Shown here: positions 6,740 through 12,499 of the stretch, in pieces | Position numbering within the stretch: position 1 is the stretch's first letter | Layout: the number at the start of each line of letters is the position of its first letter | NCBI GenBank assembly: GCA_021811205.1 | Contig: JAJZPK010000057.1 | Location: 1 to 12,499 of the forward strand | Source of the DNA: Pseudomonadota bacterium | GTDB taxonomy: Bacteria; Pseudomonadota; Gammaproteobacteria; Burkholderiales; JABEVD01 | Direction of reading: 5' to 3' | Length of the DNA: 12,499 nt | The notes under the pieces: model-generated | Database searches by the model: none | Told to the model about the DNA's origin: nothing | What the model saw: only the letters and a program-made list of their open reading frames with translations | Translations under genes and position numbers: made by a program

Positions 6740-6762
6740 GATTCCTCCCCTATGGGGGAATC
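6740..6762 (+). promoter_or_regulatory. Hairpin enclosing the mipA start codon
   Basis: CCCC (6747-6750) pairs with GGGG (6754-6757) around a three-base loop TAT that contains the first two bases of the ATG. An outer stem of GATT (6740-6743) with AATC (6759-6762) extends it, with small bulges between. The mipA ribosome site AGGA (6738-6741) runs into the outer stem. If formed, it would hinder initiation at mipA. Confidence 0.35.
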
Positions 6763-7549
6763 AAAATTCAAAGGCATTGCAGCCCTTTTTGCAGGGATGG
6801 CCCTTTCAATCCATGCCTTCGGAGAAGGCATAGAGTCTACGGCAGGAAGCGAGCAGGCCTTCATCAGCTTCGACCAGATGGGCTGGAAGGGGTCGATAGG
6901 CGCAGGCGCCGGAATCGTGCCGAGCTACGAAGGGGCGGGCACACACAGGATCCATTTCATCCCCCTTCTTGACGCAGAAGCGGGGCGCCTTTTCTTCAGT
7001 ACCATGCGCGGCATCGGAATGAATCTCTCCAGCCTTCACGGAATCCGCTTCGGCCCGAGGATAACCTATTCGACGGGAAGGAAGCAGAGCTATGACACCA
7101 GGCTTTCCGGCATGGGGAACGTGACCGGGACCGGCCAGATAGGCTTTTTCGTCAATGCAAGAAGCGAGCCCTGGTACACGACGGACGACGTGCGTTCGGA
7201 CGGGCATGGTACCCGGCTGGATTTCGAGGTGGGATACGAATCGAAACCGACTGGCGAGGACAGGATAAGGGCCGGCGCCAAGCTGTCCTGGGCGGATCCG
7301 CGATACATGCAGACTTTTTTCGGCGTCGATTCCTCCCAGGCGGCTTTCTCGGGACTGCCCCAATACAATGCAGGGGCCGGAATCAAGGATTACGGCATCA
7401 ATGTCAACTGGCGGCACAATTATTCCAGGAAATGGTTCAGCAACACCGGACTGCAAGCGAGACGCCTGTCCCGGGGCGTCTCGGGAAGCCCGCTCGTAGC
7501 ATCTGGGCTGGAGACCTCGGCGAGCTTCCTCTTGGGCTACCGCTTCTAG
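6752..7549 (+). CDS. mipA: MipA/OmpV-family outer-membrane protein
   Basis: A 265-residue outer-membrane beta-barrel protein. Residues 1-24 look like a signal peptide (basic start MGESKFKG, hydrophobic core, cleavage near AFG-EG). The mature chain alternates polar and aromatic residues as in a barrel and ends in phenylalanine (LLGYRF), the usual outer-membrane assembly signal. Family landmarks are an early G-x-G-x-x-x-x-P-x-Y-E-G-A stretch (51-62), WADPRYMQTFFGV (about 185-197), FSGLPQYNAGAGIKDYG and a late SPLVASG. E. coli MipA is described as a scaffold linking murein synthase and hydrolase; OmpV-like members have other roles, so function here is inferred only by family. It begins 43 bp after the chemoreceptor stop and could be cotranscribed. 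Its leader is unusual, with a minigene and a hairpin over the start. Confidence 0.85.
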   Translation: MGESKFKGIAALFAGMALSIHAFGEGIESTAGSEQAFISFDQMGWKGSIGAGAGIVPSYEGAGTHRIHFIPLLDAEAGRLFFSTMRGIGMNLSSLHGIRFGPRITYSTGRKQSYDTRLSGMGNVTGTGQIGFFVNARSEPWYTTDDVRSDGHGTRLDFEVGYESKPTGEDRIRAGAKLSWADPRYMQTFFGVDSSQAAFSGLPQYNAGAGIKDYGINVNWRHNYSRKWFSNTGLQARRLSRGVSGSPLVASGLETSASFLLGYRF

Positions 7550-7553
7550 GTTT

Positions 7554-8198
7554 TCATCGATTCGAGTGAGACGCGCCTTTGGCATTCCATCTCAGGAGGG
7601 CTGCCTCGAAATCGGGAAACAAGTTTGCGCCGCATAGGCCGACGAGCAGATCGAGTGCTTCTTTCCTGTCCTGCAGGTTCTCGGGAAGAAGCCCGAGCGC
7701 CTTGGCGGCGCGGATCGCCCGTTCCGAAGGTGGGGGAGTTGCCTTTTCCCAGATTCCCCTCATCTCCCTGAGGAAGATGCCTGCAGTGACCGGTCCGATT
7801 CCCTTGGCGAGCGAAGTCAGCCTGTCTTCCAGTTCTTCGAAGGAAGAAGCTTCTTCATGGAGCATGTCGAGATTTCCGCCGTAGCGCTTCAACAGATTTT
7901 CGGTTGCGCTGAGAAGCTTCGTGGCCGTTTTGAAGTCGTATCTCGCATAACCGCCTTCATCCAGAATGGAGACGAGTTTTTTCCAGCCTGCATGCGTGAT
8001 GGCCTCCGGCGTGAGCAAGCCGTGTTTCTCGAAGCAATGCCAGGTCTTTTCCGCGATTTTCCAGGATATCCGTGCACCGAAAAGAATTGCGGCAAGCAGC
8101 CAGGCGAAGAGCGCCTCGCTTTTATGCGAAGCGAGGTCTATGCCGAGCTCCTTCGAAAAGCGCCCGCCGATTTTTTCGATGAGTTCGGATGGCTCCAT
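7554..8198 (-). CDS. Helix-hairpin-helix protein of the DNA-glycosylase/endonuclease III fold, probably non-catalytic
   Basis: A 214-residue, mostly helical protein, with GGGGA 5 bases before its ATG. Residues about 124-145, LEDRLTSLAKGIGPVTAGIFLRE, form a helix-hairpin-helix DNA-binding motif of the endonuclease III / HhH-GPD type (consensus L-x-G-[IV]-G-x-x-T-A). Proteins of this fold remove damaged bases and cut abasic sites. Two expected catalytic features are not visible: the lysine of the hairpin (G-R-K-T-A in Nth) is Val here, and the Asp normally found about 18 residues later falls in a PPPSE stretch. There is no four-cysteine iron-sulfur cluster loop. It may bind DNA without glycosylase activity, or use other residues. 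It starts 36 bp from the divergent capA-like gene and ends 4 bp from the convergent mipA stop. Confidence 0.6.
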   Translation of the reverse strand: MEPSELIEKIGGRFSKELGIDLASHKSEALFAWLLAAILFGARISWKIAEKTWHCFEKHGLLTPEAITHAGWKKLVSILDEGGYARYDFKTATKLLSATENLLKRYGGNLDMLHEEASSFEELEDRLTSLAKGIGPVTAGIFLREMRGIWEKATPPPSERAIRAAKALGLLPENLQDRKEALDLLVGLCGANLFPDFEAALLRWNAKGASHSNR

Positions 8199-8224
8199 GA
8201 TTTCCCCTGGTCTATTCTCAGTAT

Positions 8225-8230
8225 AGGAGG
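8225..8230 (+). promoter_or_regulatory. Ribosome binding site deciding the CapA-family start
   Basis: AGGAGG lies 4 bases before the ATG at 8235. This fixes the start there although the open frame extends far upstream (to 7857), antisense to the HhH gene. Confidence 0.7.
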
Positions 8231-8234
8231 CAGC

Positions 8235-9203
8235 ATGAAGCTCTTGTTGTGCGGCGACACGATGCTCGGCAGAGGAGTCGGGAAGGTGATTGAAAAGAAT
8301 GGTCCCGGCTATCCGCTCGGGAAAATAGCGGCCTTCATGAAGGATGCGGATCTTTGCATCGTCAATCTGGAGTGTGCGATCACTTCATCGAAATCGATAT
8401 GGGGCGGGGAGTCGAAGGCATTTTATTTCGGTGCGCCAACGGATGCGGCCAAGGCGCTACGGATGGCAGGGATCGATCTCGTGAATCTCGCCAACAATCA
8501 TGTCCTCGATTTCGGGGTCAATGGCCTGGAAGACACGTTGAGATGCCTGGATGAGGCCGGAATCGGGCATGCCGGAGCGGGGATGAGCATTGCCGATGCT
8601 TCCAGACCTGCCCTGATCGATCGGGGCGGAATGAAATTCGGCATGGCGGCTTTCTGCGACCACCAGCCGGATTTCGCGGCGGGTTCGAACAATCCGGGGA
8701 TCAATTATCTCGATTTGTTCGATGAGAAAATGAGCCTCGAAATGTTCAGGGAAGGACTCGGGAAAATGGGAAGGGTCGACTGGCCTGTTCTTTCGCTCCA
8801 TTGGGGACCGAACATGGTGCACCGGCCTTCTCGGAAGTTCATCAGGCTCGCGCATGGAGCGATAGAAATGGGGTACAGGATCGTCTATGGGCACAGTGCC
8901 CATGTTTTCCACGGTGTCGAGCTGTACAGGGGAATGCCTATCTTCTATTCCTGCGGTGATCTTGTGGACGACTATTATGTCGACAGGGAATTTGCAAACG
9001 ACTGCCAGCTTCTTTTCGAGCTCGAATTGTCCGAAGAGAACGTACACAAGCTCGTCATTCACCCAGTCCGTATCGAAAATTGCAGAACCGTATGGGCCAC
9101 AGGAGAAAGGAAGTCTTTTGTCTTGAAGCGCTTCGCTTCGCTCTGTTCGGAATTCGGGACGCAGGTTTTGGGCGATGCGGTCAGTCTTTCCAGGAGATCT
9201 TGA
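8235..9203 (+). CDS. CapA-family (PGA_cap) metallophosphatase-like protein
   Basis: A 322-residue protein with the calcineurin-like core of the CapA/PGA_cap family. Motifs are GDTMLGR at the start (Asp8), NLECAIT (44-50), LANNHVLDFG (85-94), LSLHWG (186-191) and GHSAHVFHG (219-227), which together supply the Asn, His and Asp ligands expected for a metal site. Bacillus CapA takes part in making or exporting poly-gamma-glutamate capsule, but most proteobacterial members stand alone and their reaction is unproven. This copy has no signal peptide or membrane anchor, unlike Bacillus CapA, and no capB or capC neighbour, so a capsule role is doubtful. The gene is divergent from the HhH gene by 36 bp, and its last 23 bp overlap the convergent small gene at 9181-9450. 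Confidence 0.85.
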   Translation: MKLLLCGDTMLGRGVGKVIEKNGPGYPLGKIAAFMKDADLCIVNLECAITSSKSIWGGESKAFYFGAPTDAAKALRMAGIDLVNLANNHVLDFGVNGLEDTLRCLDEAGIGHAGAGMSIADASRPALIDRGGMKFGMAAFCDHQPDFAAGSNNPGINYLDLFDEKMSLEMFREGLGKMGRVDWPVLSLHWGPNMVHRPSRKFIRLAHGAIEMGYRIVYGHSAHVFHGVELYRGMPIFYSCGDLVDDYYVDREFANDCQLLFELELSEENVHKLVIHPVRIENCRTVWATGERKSFVLKRFASLCSEFGTQVLGDAVSLSRRS

Positions 9204-9450
9204 CGTACCTGGGCGGAAAGGGCGGGTCAAGGACCATGACGTCGTAGCCCAGGCTGGCGAGTTCGGCCACGAAAGCGGTCAGGCTGACGTTGGGCGAGAT
9301 GCTTTCCATGGTGATGGCTGATTTTCCCGCAATCGAAGCCCCCTTGATGTCTTCCATCGTCTTCTCGAGAATGTCGATCAGATTCCCCTTTTTCCACTCC
9401 TTCGACATTTCACCGAGTTCTCTTGCTTCCTGCGCAGTCATCAGCTTCAT
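9181..9450 (-). CDS. Small hypothetical protein (89 residues)
   Basis: I do not recognise this gene with certainty. It starts at ATG 9450 with GGGAA about 5 bases upstream. The protein looks like a helix (MTAQEARELGEMSKEW), a second helix (LIDILEKTMEDIKGASIAG), then strand-helix-strand with AELASLGYDVMV and a C-terminal PRYVKISW. This order, with a LGY-[DK]-V turn and a terminal [KT]-[IV]-S-W, resembles small proteins I have seen in phage genomes, but I cannot name a family. There is no signal peptide or cysteine. The real ribosome site and balanced composition support coding. Its 3' end overlaps the end of the CapA-family gene by 23 bp on the opposite strand. It is divergent from the Sfum_1244-like gene. 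Confidence 0.6.
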   Translation of the reverse strand: MKLMTAQEARELGEMSKEWKKGNLIDILEKTMEDIKGASIAGKSAITMESISPNVSLTAFVAELASLGYDVMVLDPPFPPRYVKISWKD

Positions 9451-9527
9451 TTTTGTTCCCCGAAAGCCCTTGTCTTCCTAAAATAACATAATTTGTGCTG
9501 TCGGCCCAATCGTGCTAAAAAAACATC

Positions 9528-10472
9528 ATGAGAAATTTCCAAGCGCTGATCGACACGGTTCAGCGAAATTGCCACATCACCGACGCTCGCCATGCCAGGA
9601 GCATGACGATGTGCATTTACCTCCTCGAGATGCAGCAGTACTACAGGTGGGAAAACGAGATCCCCTATTCGACAAGCCTTGCGAAGAGCGATGTCGGAAA
9701 GTGGCTCGTAGAGCGCGAAAATTTCTGGAACGAGATGGAGGCGCTCCCCTATGCTCGCCTCCCGCTCGGGGAAGATGTCGATCCATTCGACAGCGATAGC
9801 GTCAACCGCCTCATCGTCCCGGAGGGCTATGTCTACAGCGCAGGGTACGGGAGATTCGGGAAACCTCATTTCTTCCTCGGAAAGCTGCTGAGGAAAGAAA
9901 AGCGGGGAAACTACACCGTGCTCGTCTCGAGCTGCGAATACGCAAGGGATCTCAACGCGCCTCCTGCCGCCTTCCTGAACGGCACCATCTTCCTCAGAAA
10001 GGAAGCTGTCAGGCGCATGGTGTGGGAGAGGGACGGGAAAGATTTGGAAGCGGCGGTAGATGCCCAGTGCGAGGCGATCATCCTTCACGAGCTCGGAGAG
10101 GGGTTGGCCGGGGAGGAATTGAACGGATGGGAAACCATGCTGCTCGCCTCGACTGGGAAAACGGAAATCGTTTTGAGAGCGGTCAGGGATCTTCTTGCCG
10201 ATTGCCTATCCACATTGCCGAACCTGATCGAAAAGAAAGAGGAGGAATCCCTCCGTTTCTATTTCGAAAGTCTCTCGGGGATGAGGCGCGACCTGTTTCC
10301 GAAAGCGGTCGAGGCGTACAGGAAATGGATTGCTTCCGGCGACATGAATCCCATCATGGAAGCCGCAAAAGAAGGAAGCGTGCACTGGCTTCAGGTTGGC
10401 AGGAATTTCCTCGAAAGACATGCAAGGAAAGAGGATATACAGCTCGAAAGCTGGTCTGAATTTCGCCTCTAG
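9528..10472 (+). CDS. Sfum_1244-like protein of unknown function
   Basis: A 314-residue soluble protein that resembles, from memory, the uncharacterised family called Sfum_1244 in bacterial annotation. Recognisable stretches are VQRNCHITDARHARSMTMCIYLLEM (11-35), YYRWENEIPYS (38-48), FGKPHFFLGKLL (110-121), SCEYARDLNAPPA (135-147) and ILHELGEGLAGEEL (185-198). The HELGE element (187-191) inside a helix, with acidic residues around it, could bind a metal, but it is not a full HExxH zinc site and no reaction is known. It has no signal peptide or membrane segment. There is no clear ribosome site before the ATG, which follows an A-rich stretch. The stop codon overlaps the convergent transporter stop by 4 bp. 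Confidence 0.7.
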   Translation: MRNFQALIDTVQRNCHITDARHARSMTMCIYLLEMQQYYRWENEIPYSTSLAKSDVGKWLVERENFWNEMEALPYARLPLGEDVDPFDSDSVNRLIVPEGYVYSAGYGRFGKPHFFLGKLLRKEKRGNYTVLVSSCEYARDLNAPPAAFLNGTIFLRKEAVRRMVWERDGKDLEAAVDAQCEAIILHELGEGLAGEELNGWETMLLASTGKTEIVLRAVRDLLADCLSTLPNLIEKKEEESLRFYFESLSGMRRDLFPKAVEAYRKWIASGDMNPIMEAAKEGSVHWLQVGRNFLERHARKEDIQLESWSEFRL

Positions 10473-11722
10473 GCATGGTGTTCGATCGGATTGCCGTAAA
10501 GCGGCTTTGCGCCGAATTGCGTGCTGACCGCGTAGGACGCGCCGCAGGCGAGCATCACCGGCAGGACGAGATGGAACTGATCCGTCATTTCCAGAACCAT
10601 GACGATCGCCATCAATGGGGCCTGGGTGACCGCTGAAAGCACGGCCGACATGCAGACGATCGACATGACGACAGGATCCGTCCCCGTCGCAAAGCCGAAC
10701 AGATAGCCGCTCGTCGCGCCGACGAAGAGCGTCGGCGTGAATATCCCGCCTATGGCCCCCGAGGAAGTGCTCGCTACAGTCGCAATCACCTTTGCGAGAA
10801 GGGCAGCGGCTACCCATGTCCAGGAAAGACTGCCGTTCAATACCTTCGAAACAACGTCGTAGCCGTTTCCCCAGACTTCGGGAATGGGAGCGGAAATCAG
10901 GCCGACGATTGCCCCCCCTATTCCCAACCTGATCCATAGCGGTTTGATCATCCCGAAGGCTTTCTTCGACAGCTCGATGAATTTCAGCAGGAGCAGTCCG
11001 AGCAGGCCGGATACTGCACCGGCTGCCAATGCGATCAGAAGCCCCTGCGGCGTGACGGGAACAGGCGGCAGGGACGGCATGGTATAGAGCGGTTTGGGTT
11101 CGACCATCCAGAAGATCAGCGCGCTGGAGGTCACGGCCGATATCAGGACCGGCGCGACGGTATGACGCGCGAAGAAGCCCAGGGCGAGTTCGAGGACGAA
11201 TACCACGCCTGCCGCAGGCGCGTGATAGGCTGAGGCGATGCCTGAGGCGATGCCGCAGACAAGAACGGCATTCCTTTGCGAATCCGGAATCGGGAAGACT
11301 CTCGCGAGCCATGAGGAGAACCATGCGGAGAGTTGCACCATCGGGCCCTCCCTTCCGATGGAAGCCCCCGAACCGACCGAGAAGAGCGACGAGAATGTTC
11401 TGAATGCATTGGTCTTGTCGTTGAGCCTGATCTTGCCATCCCTGGCGGCATCGATGTAATCGACATGCTCTCCGGAATTCCTGCCAAGGTGGAGAACGAA
11501 TCCTGCCAGGATTCCGCCTAATGTGGGAACGAGTATCCTCGCCCAGAGGGGCAGTGAAAGCGCGGCTTCTACAGGGCTTCCTTTTTGCCTCGTGAGCAGC
11601 CATTCGATTCCGGTGCTCGCGACATGGAACAGGCTCATGGCAAGCGCGCCGAGGATGCCTGCCAGAAGCGCGGCGAACCAGAGCCTTGCCGTTTCATTAA
11701 CGCTGGGTTGGTTTTGGGCCAT
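10469..11722 (-). CDS. clcB: ClC-family chloride transporter/channel, ClcB type
   Basis: A 417-residue integral inner-membrane protein with about ten or more hydrophobic segments, expected to move chloride or another small anion. It aligns by eye with E. coli ClcB, for example HVDYIDAARDGKI, SVGSGASIGREGP (115-127), APAAGVVFVLELALG, PEVWGNGYDVVS (281-292) and GGIFTPTLFVG (325-335). The gating glutamate of GREGP is kept (Glu125). The first filter motif G-S-G-I-P of ClC-ec1 is replaced near NSGEHVDY. The proton-pathway glutamate (Glu203 in ClC-ec1) is Leu179, with the preceding Glu kept. The ATG at 11722 starts just before the first membrane helix; the open frame extends further, but the added residues are not family-like. 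No strong ribosome site is seen. Divergent from the universal stress gene, convergent with the Sfum_1244-like gene. Confidence 0.88.
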   Translation of the reverse strand: MAQNQPSVNETARLWFAALLAGILGALAMSLFHVASTGIEWLLTRQKGSPVEAALSLPLWARILVPTLGGILAGFVLHLGRNSGEHVDYIDAARDGKIRLNDKTNAFRTFSSLFSVGSGASIGREGPMVQLSAWFSSWLARVFPIPDSQRNAVLVCGIASGIASAYHAPAAGVVFVLELALGFFARHTVAPVLISAVTSSALIFWMVEPKPLYTMPSLPPVPVTPQGLLIALAAGAVSGLLGLLLLKFIELSKKAFGMIKPLWIRLGIGGAIVGLISAPIPEVWGNGYDVVSKVLNGSLSWTWVAAALLAKVIATVASTSSGAIGGIFTPTLFVGATSGYLFGFATGTDPVVMSIVCMSAVLSAVTQAPLMAIVMVLEMTDQFHLVLPVMLACGASYAVSTQFGAKPLYGNPIEHHA

Positions 11723-11816
11723 GAGTATATTCGAATTCTCTGTATATTTTCCTAACGCAATCGGCGGGAAATGAAGTATCTTTATATCATCGAATTGGAG
11801 ACAAGGGGAGAGCAAG

Positions 11817-12251
11817 ATGTACAAGCGCATACTTGTGCCGGTGGACGGCAGCAAAACATCGGATGCGGCGCTCGATCAGGCGATCGGACTTGCCAAAGAG
11901 CAGAAGGCAGATTTGCGCGTCATCTACGTGGTGGACGAGGCATCGATTATCGCGGGGTCGGAATACGGAGACATGATCGGTCTCGAAAAAACGCAGATCG
12001 ATGTCGGCAAAAGAGTGCTCGAGAAAGTGAAGGGGCTTTATCCTCAAGCCGAAACCCAGATACTCGAGACGGACAGTGTGGGCCAGAAAATCAGCGACGC
12101 CATCGTCAGGGATGCGGAAAGCTGGAAGGCCGATCTGATCGTGTCCGGGACGCACGGCAGGACAGGGCTCAGCCATTTGCTCATGGGCAGCGTAGCGGAA
12201 GGCATCGTGAGGGCATCGAAAGTGCCCGTTCTCCTGGTCAAGGGAGGCTAG
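11817..12251 (+). CDS. Universal stress protein, UspA superfamily, ATP-binding type
   Basis: A 144-residue single-domain Usp protein with GGGGAG 6 bases before the ATG. It begins with MYKRILVPVDGS (Asp10 contacts adenine or Mg in ATP-binding members). It ends with the nucleotide motif G-2x-G-9x-G-S: Gly111, Gly114, Gly124, Ser125 within GTHGRTGLSHLLMGSVAEGIV. All ATP-binding positions are intact, so it is of the ATP-binding MJ0577 type rather than the non-binding E. coli UspA type. Such proteins accumulate under starvation, anoxia or other stress, but their targets are seldom known. Divergent from the ClcB-type gene with a 94-bp AT-rich gap, so the two could share regulation. The 3' end overlaps the convergent PAP2 gene by 14 bp. 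Confidence 0.93.
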   Translation: MYKRILVPVDGSKTSDAALDQAIGLAKEQKADLRVIYVVDEASIIAGSEYGDMIGLEKTQIDVGKRVLEKVKGLYPQAETQILETDSVGQKISDAIVRDAESWKADLIVSGTHGRTGLSHLLMGSVAEGIVRASKVPVLLVKGG

Positions 12252-12499
12252 TTTTCATATAGAGGCGCCTTGTTCCGAAATGGACGAGATAACCGAGAAA
12301 GCTTCCGGCGATCACGTCTGCCAGGAAATGATATTCAGTAAGCAGCAGGGCGGCGGCAAGCGAAAGCCAGCCGAGCAGAAAAAGGCTTCTTGCGCGGGGA
12401 AGAAACCCCCACAGGGCGAGGAATATCGTGGTGAACACCAGCATGTGTCCGGAGGGAAATCCGTTGAAATGCGCCCCCCCCTGGAACCAATGGAAGGAA
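12238..12499 (-). CDS. PAP2-superfamily phosphatase, C-terminal part (runs off the window)
   Basis: The frame is open from the window edge at 12499 to a stop at 12238, giving the last 86 residues. It contains FNGFPSGH, the second PAP2 phosphatase motif (PSGH, with the His that acts in catalysis). It also has TEYHFLADVIAGSFLGY, the third motif (H-x-x-x-D-V-x-x-G), where His is the nucleophile and Asp its partner. Between them lies a hydrophobic membrane segment, and another helps close the domain. PAP2 membrane enzymes remove phosphate from lipids such as phosphatidate or undecaprenyl diphosphate; which substrate applies here is unknown. The first motif (K-x6-R-P) and the true start lie outside the window. 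Its last 14 bp overlap the end of the universal stress gene. Confidence 0.85.
   Translation of the reverse strand, partial: SFHWFQGGAHFNGFPSGHMLVFTTIFLALWGFLPRARSLFLLGWLSLAAALLLTEYHFLADVIAGSFLGYLVHFGTRRLYMKTSLP

Noticed and set aside
6806..7585. 259-codon minus-strand open frame opposite mipA
   Set aside because: No family resemblance or ribosome site; mipA on the plus strand has a signal peptide and family motifs.
7857..8234. Upstream extension of the CapA-family frame
   Set aside because: It is antisense to the HhH gene and does not look like CapA; AGGAGG before ATG 8235 fixes the start.
9447..10088. 213-codon minus-strand open frame opposite the Sfum_1244-like gene
   Set aside because: Low-complexity-like composition with no domain; the plus-strand frame has family-like motifs throughout.
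10440..10453. Small hairpin CAGCT-TTCG-AGCTG (minus strand) as a terminator for the ClcB-type gene
   Set aside because: The stem is only 5 bp, there is no proper T run after it, and it lies inside the opposing coding sequence.
10206..11603. 465-codon minus-strand open frame overlapping the ClcB-type gene
   Set aside because: The protein is very rich in Arg with no domain, and it overlaps a clear membrane transporter in another frame of the same strand.
11723..11854. 44-residue upstream extension of the ClcB-type frame
   Set aside because: The added residues are not family-like and overlap the start of the universal stress gene; the ATG at 11722 sits correctly before the first membrane helix.
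1..12499. CRISPR array, insertion sequence, toxin-antitoxin or defence island
   Set aside because: No regularly spaced repeats, transposase, nuclease cassette or paired small genes of a known type are visible.

Overview
The window looks like an ordinary chromosomal stretch of a Gram-negative proteobacterium, most likely a betaproteobacterium. This is inferred from an outer-membrane MipA/OmpV protein, a glycine-zipper 17 kDa-antigen-like protein, a ClcB-type ClC transporter, a Mak-type ROK fructokinase and a protein resembling the uncharacterised Sfum_1244 family. Base composition is moderately GC-rich by eye (not computed), and arginine is often written AGG. I see no insertion sequence, integrase, tRNA, rRNA, CRISPR array or phage module.

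Layout. Positions 1-36 (minus) appear to hold the first 12 codons of a LysR-type regulator. It is divergent from a secreted DUF302 protein (265-756, plus), and the gap between them contains a LysR-type box (TTGCA-N5-TGCAA) and further inverted and direct repeats. A minus-strand pair follows: a secreted YVTN-type beta-propeller protein (2277-3257) and a cytoplasmic alpha/beta hydrolase (830-2236). A glycine-zipper envelope protein (3441-3974, plus) lies divergent to that pair. Next is a translationally coupled minus-strand pair, a KTSC-domain protein (4862-5416) and a fructokinase (3978-4865). On the plus strand come a chemoreceptor without a periplasmic domain (5533-6708) and a MipA-family outer-membrane protein (6752-7549). 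The MipA gene has an unusual leader: a four-codon minigene with a strong Shine-Dalgarno site, then a hairpin that contains the start codon. A helix-hairpin-helix protein (7554-8198, minus) is divergent from a CapA-family protein (8235-9203, plus). A small 89-residue protein (9181-9450, minus) and a Sfum_1244-like protein (9528-10472, plus) follow. The right end holds a ClcB-type transporter (10469-11722, minus), a universal stress protein (11817-12251, plus) and the C-terminal part of a PAP2 phosphatase that runs off the edge (12238 onward, minus).

The genes form many short one- or two-gene units on alternating strands. Convergent neighbours are packed very tightly, with gaps of 3-4 bp or overlaps of 4-23 bp. 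They do not make one pathway: the themes are envelope proteins, ion and stress homeostasis, sugar phosphorylation and several poorly understood families. I found no convincing multi-gene undescribed system. The most useful leads are the mipA leader, the LysR/DUF302 control region, the degenerate HhH protein, and the hydrolase with a C-terminal domain I do not recognise.
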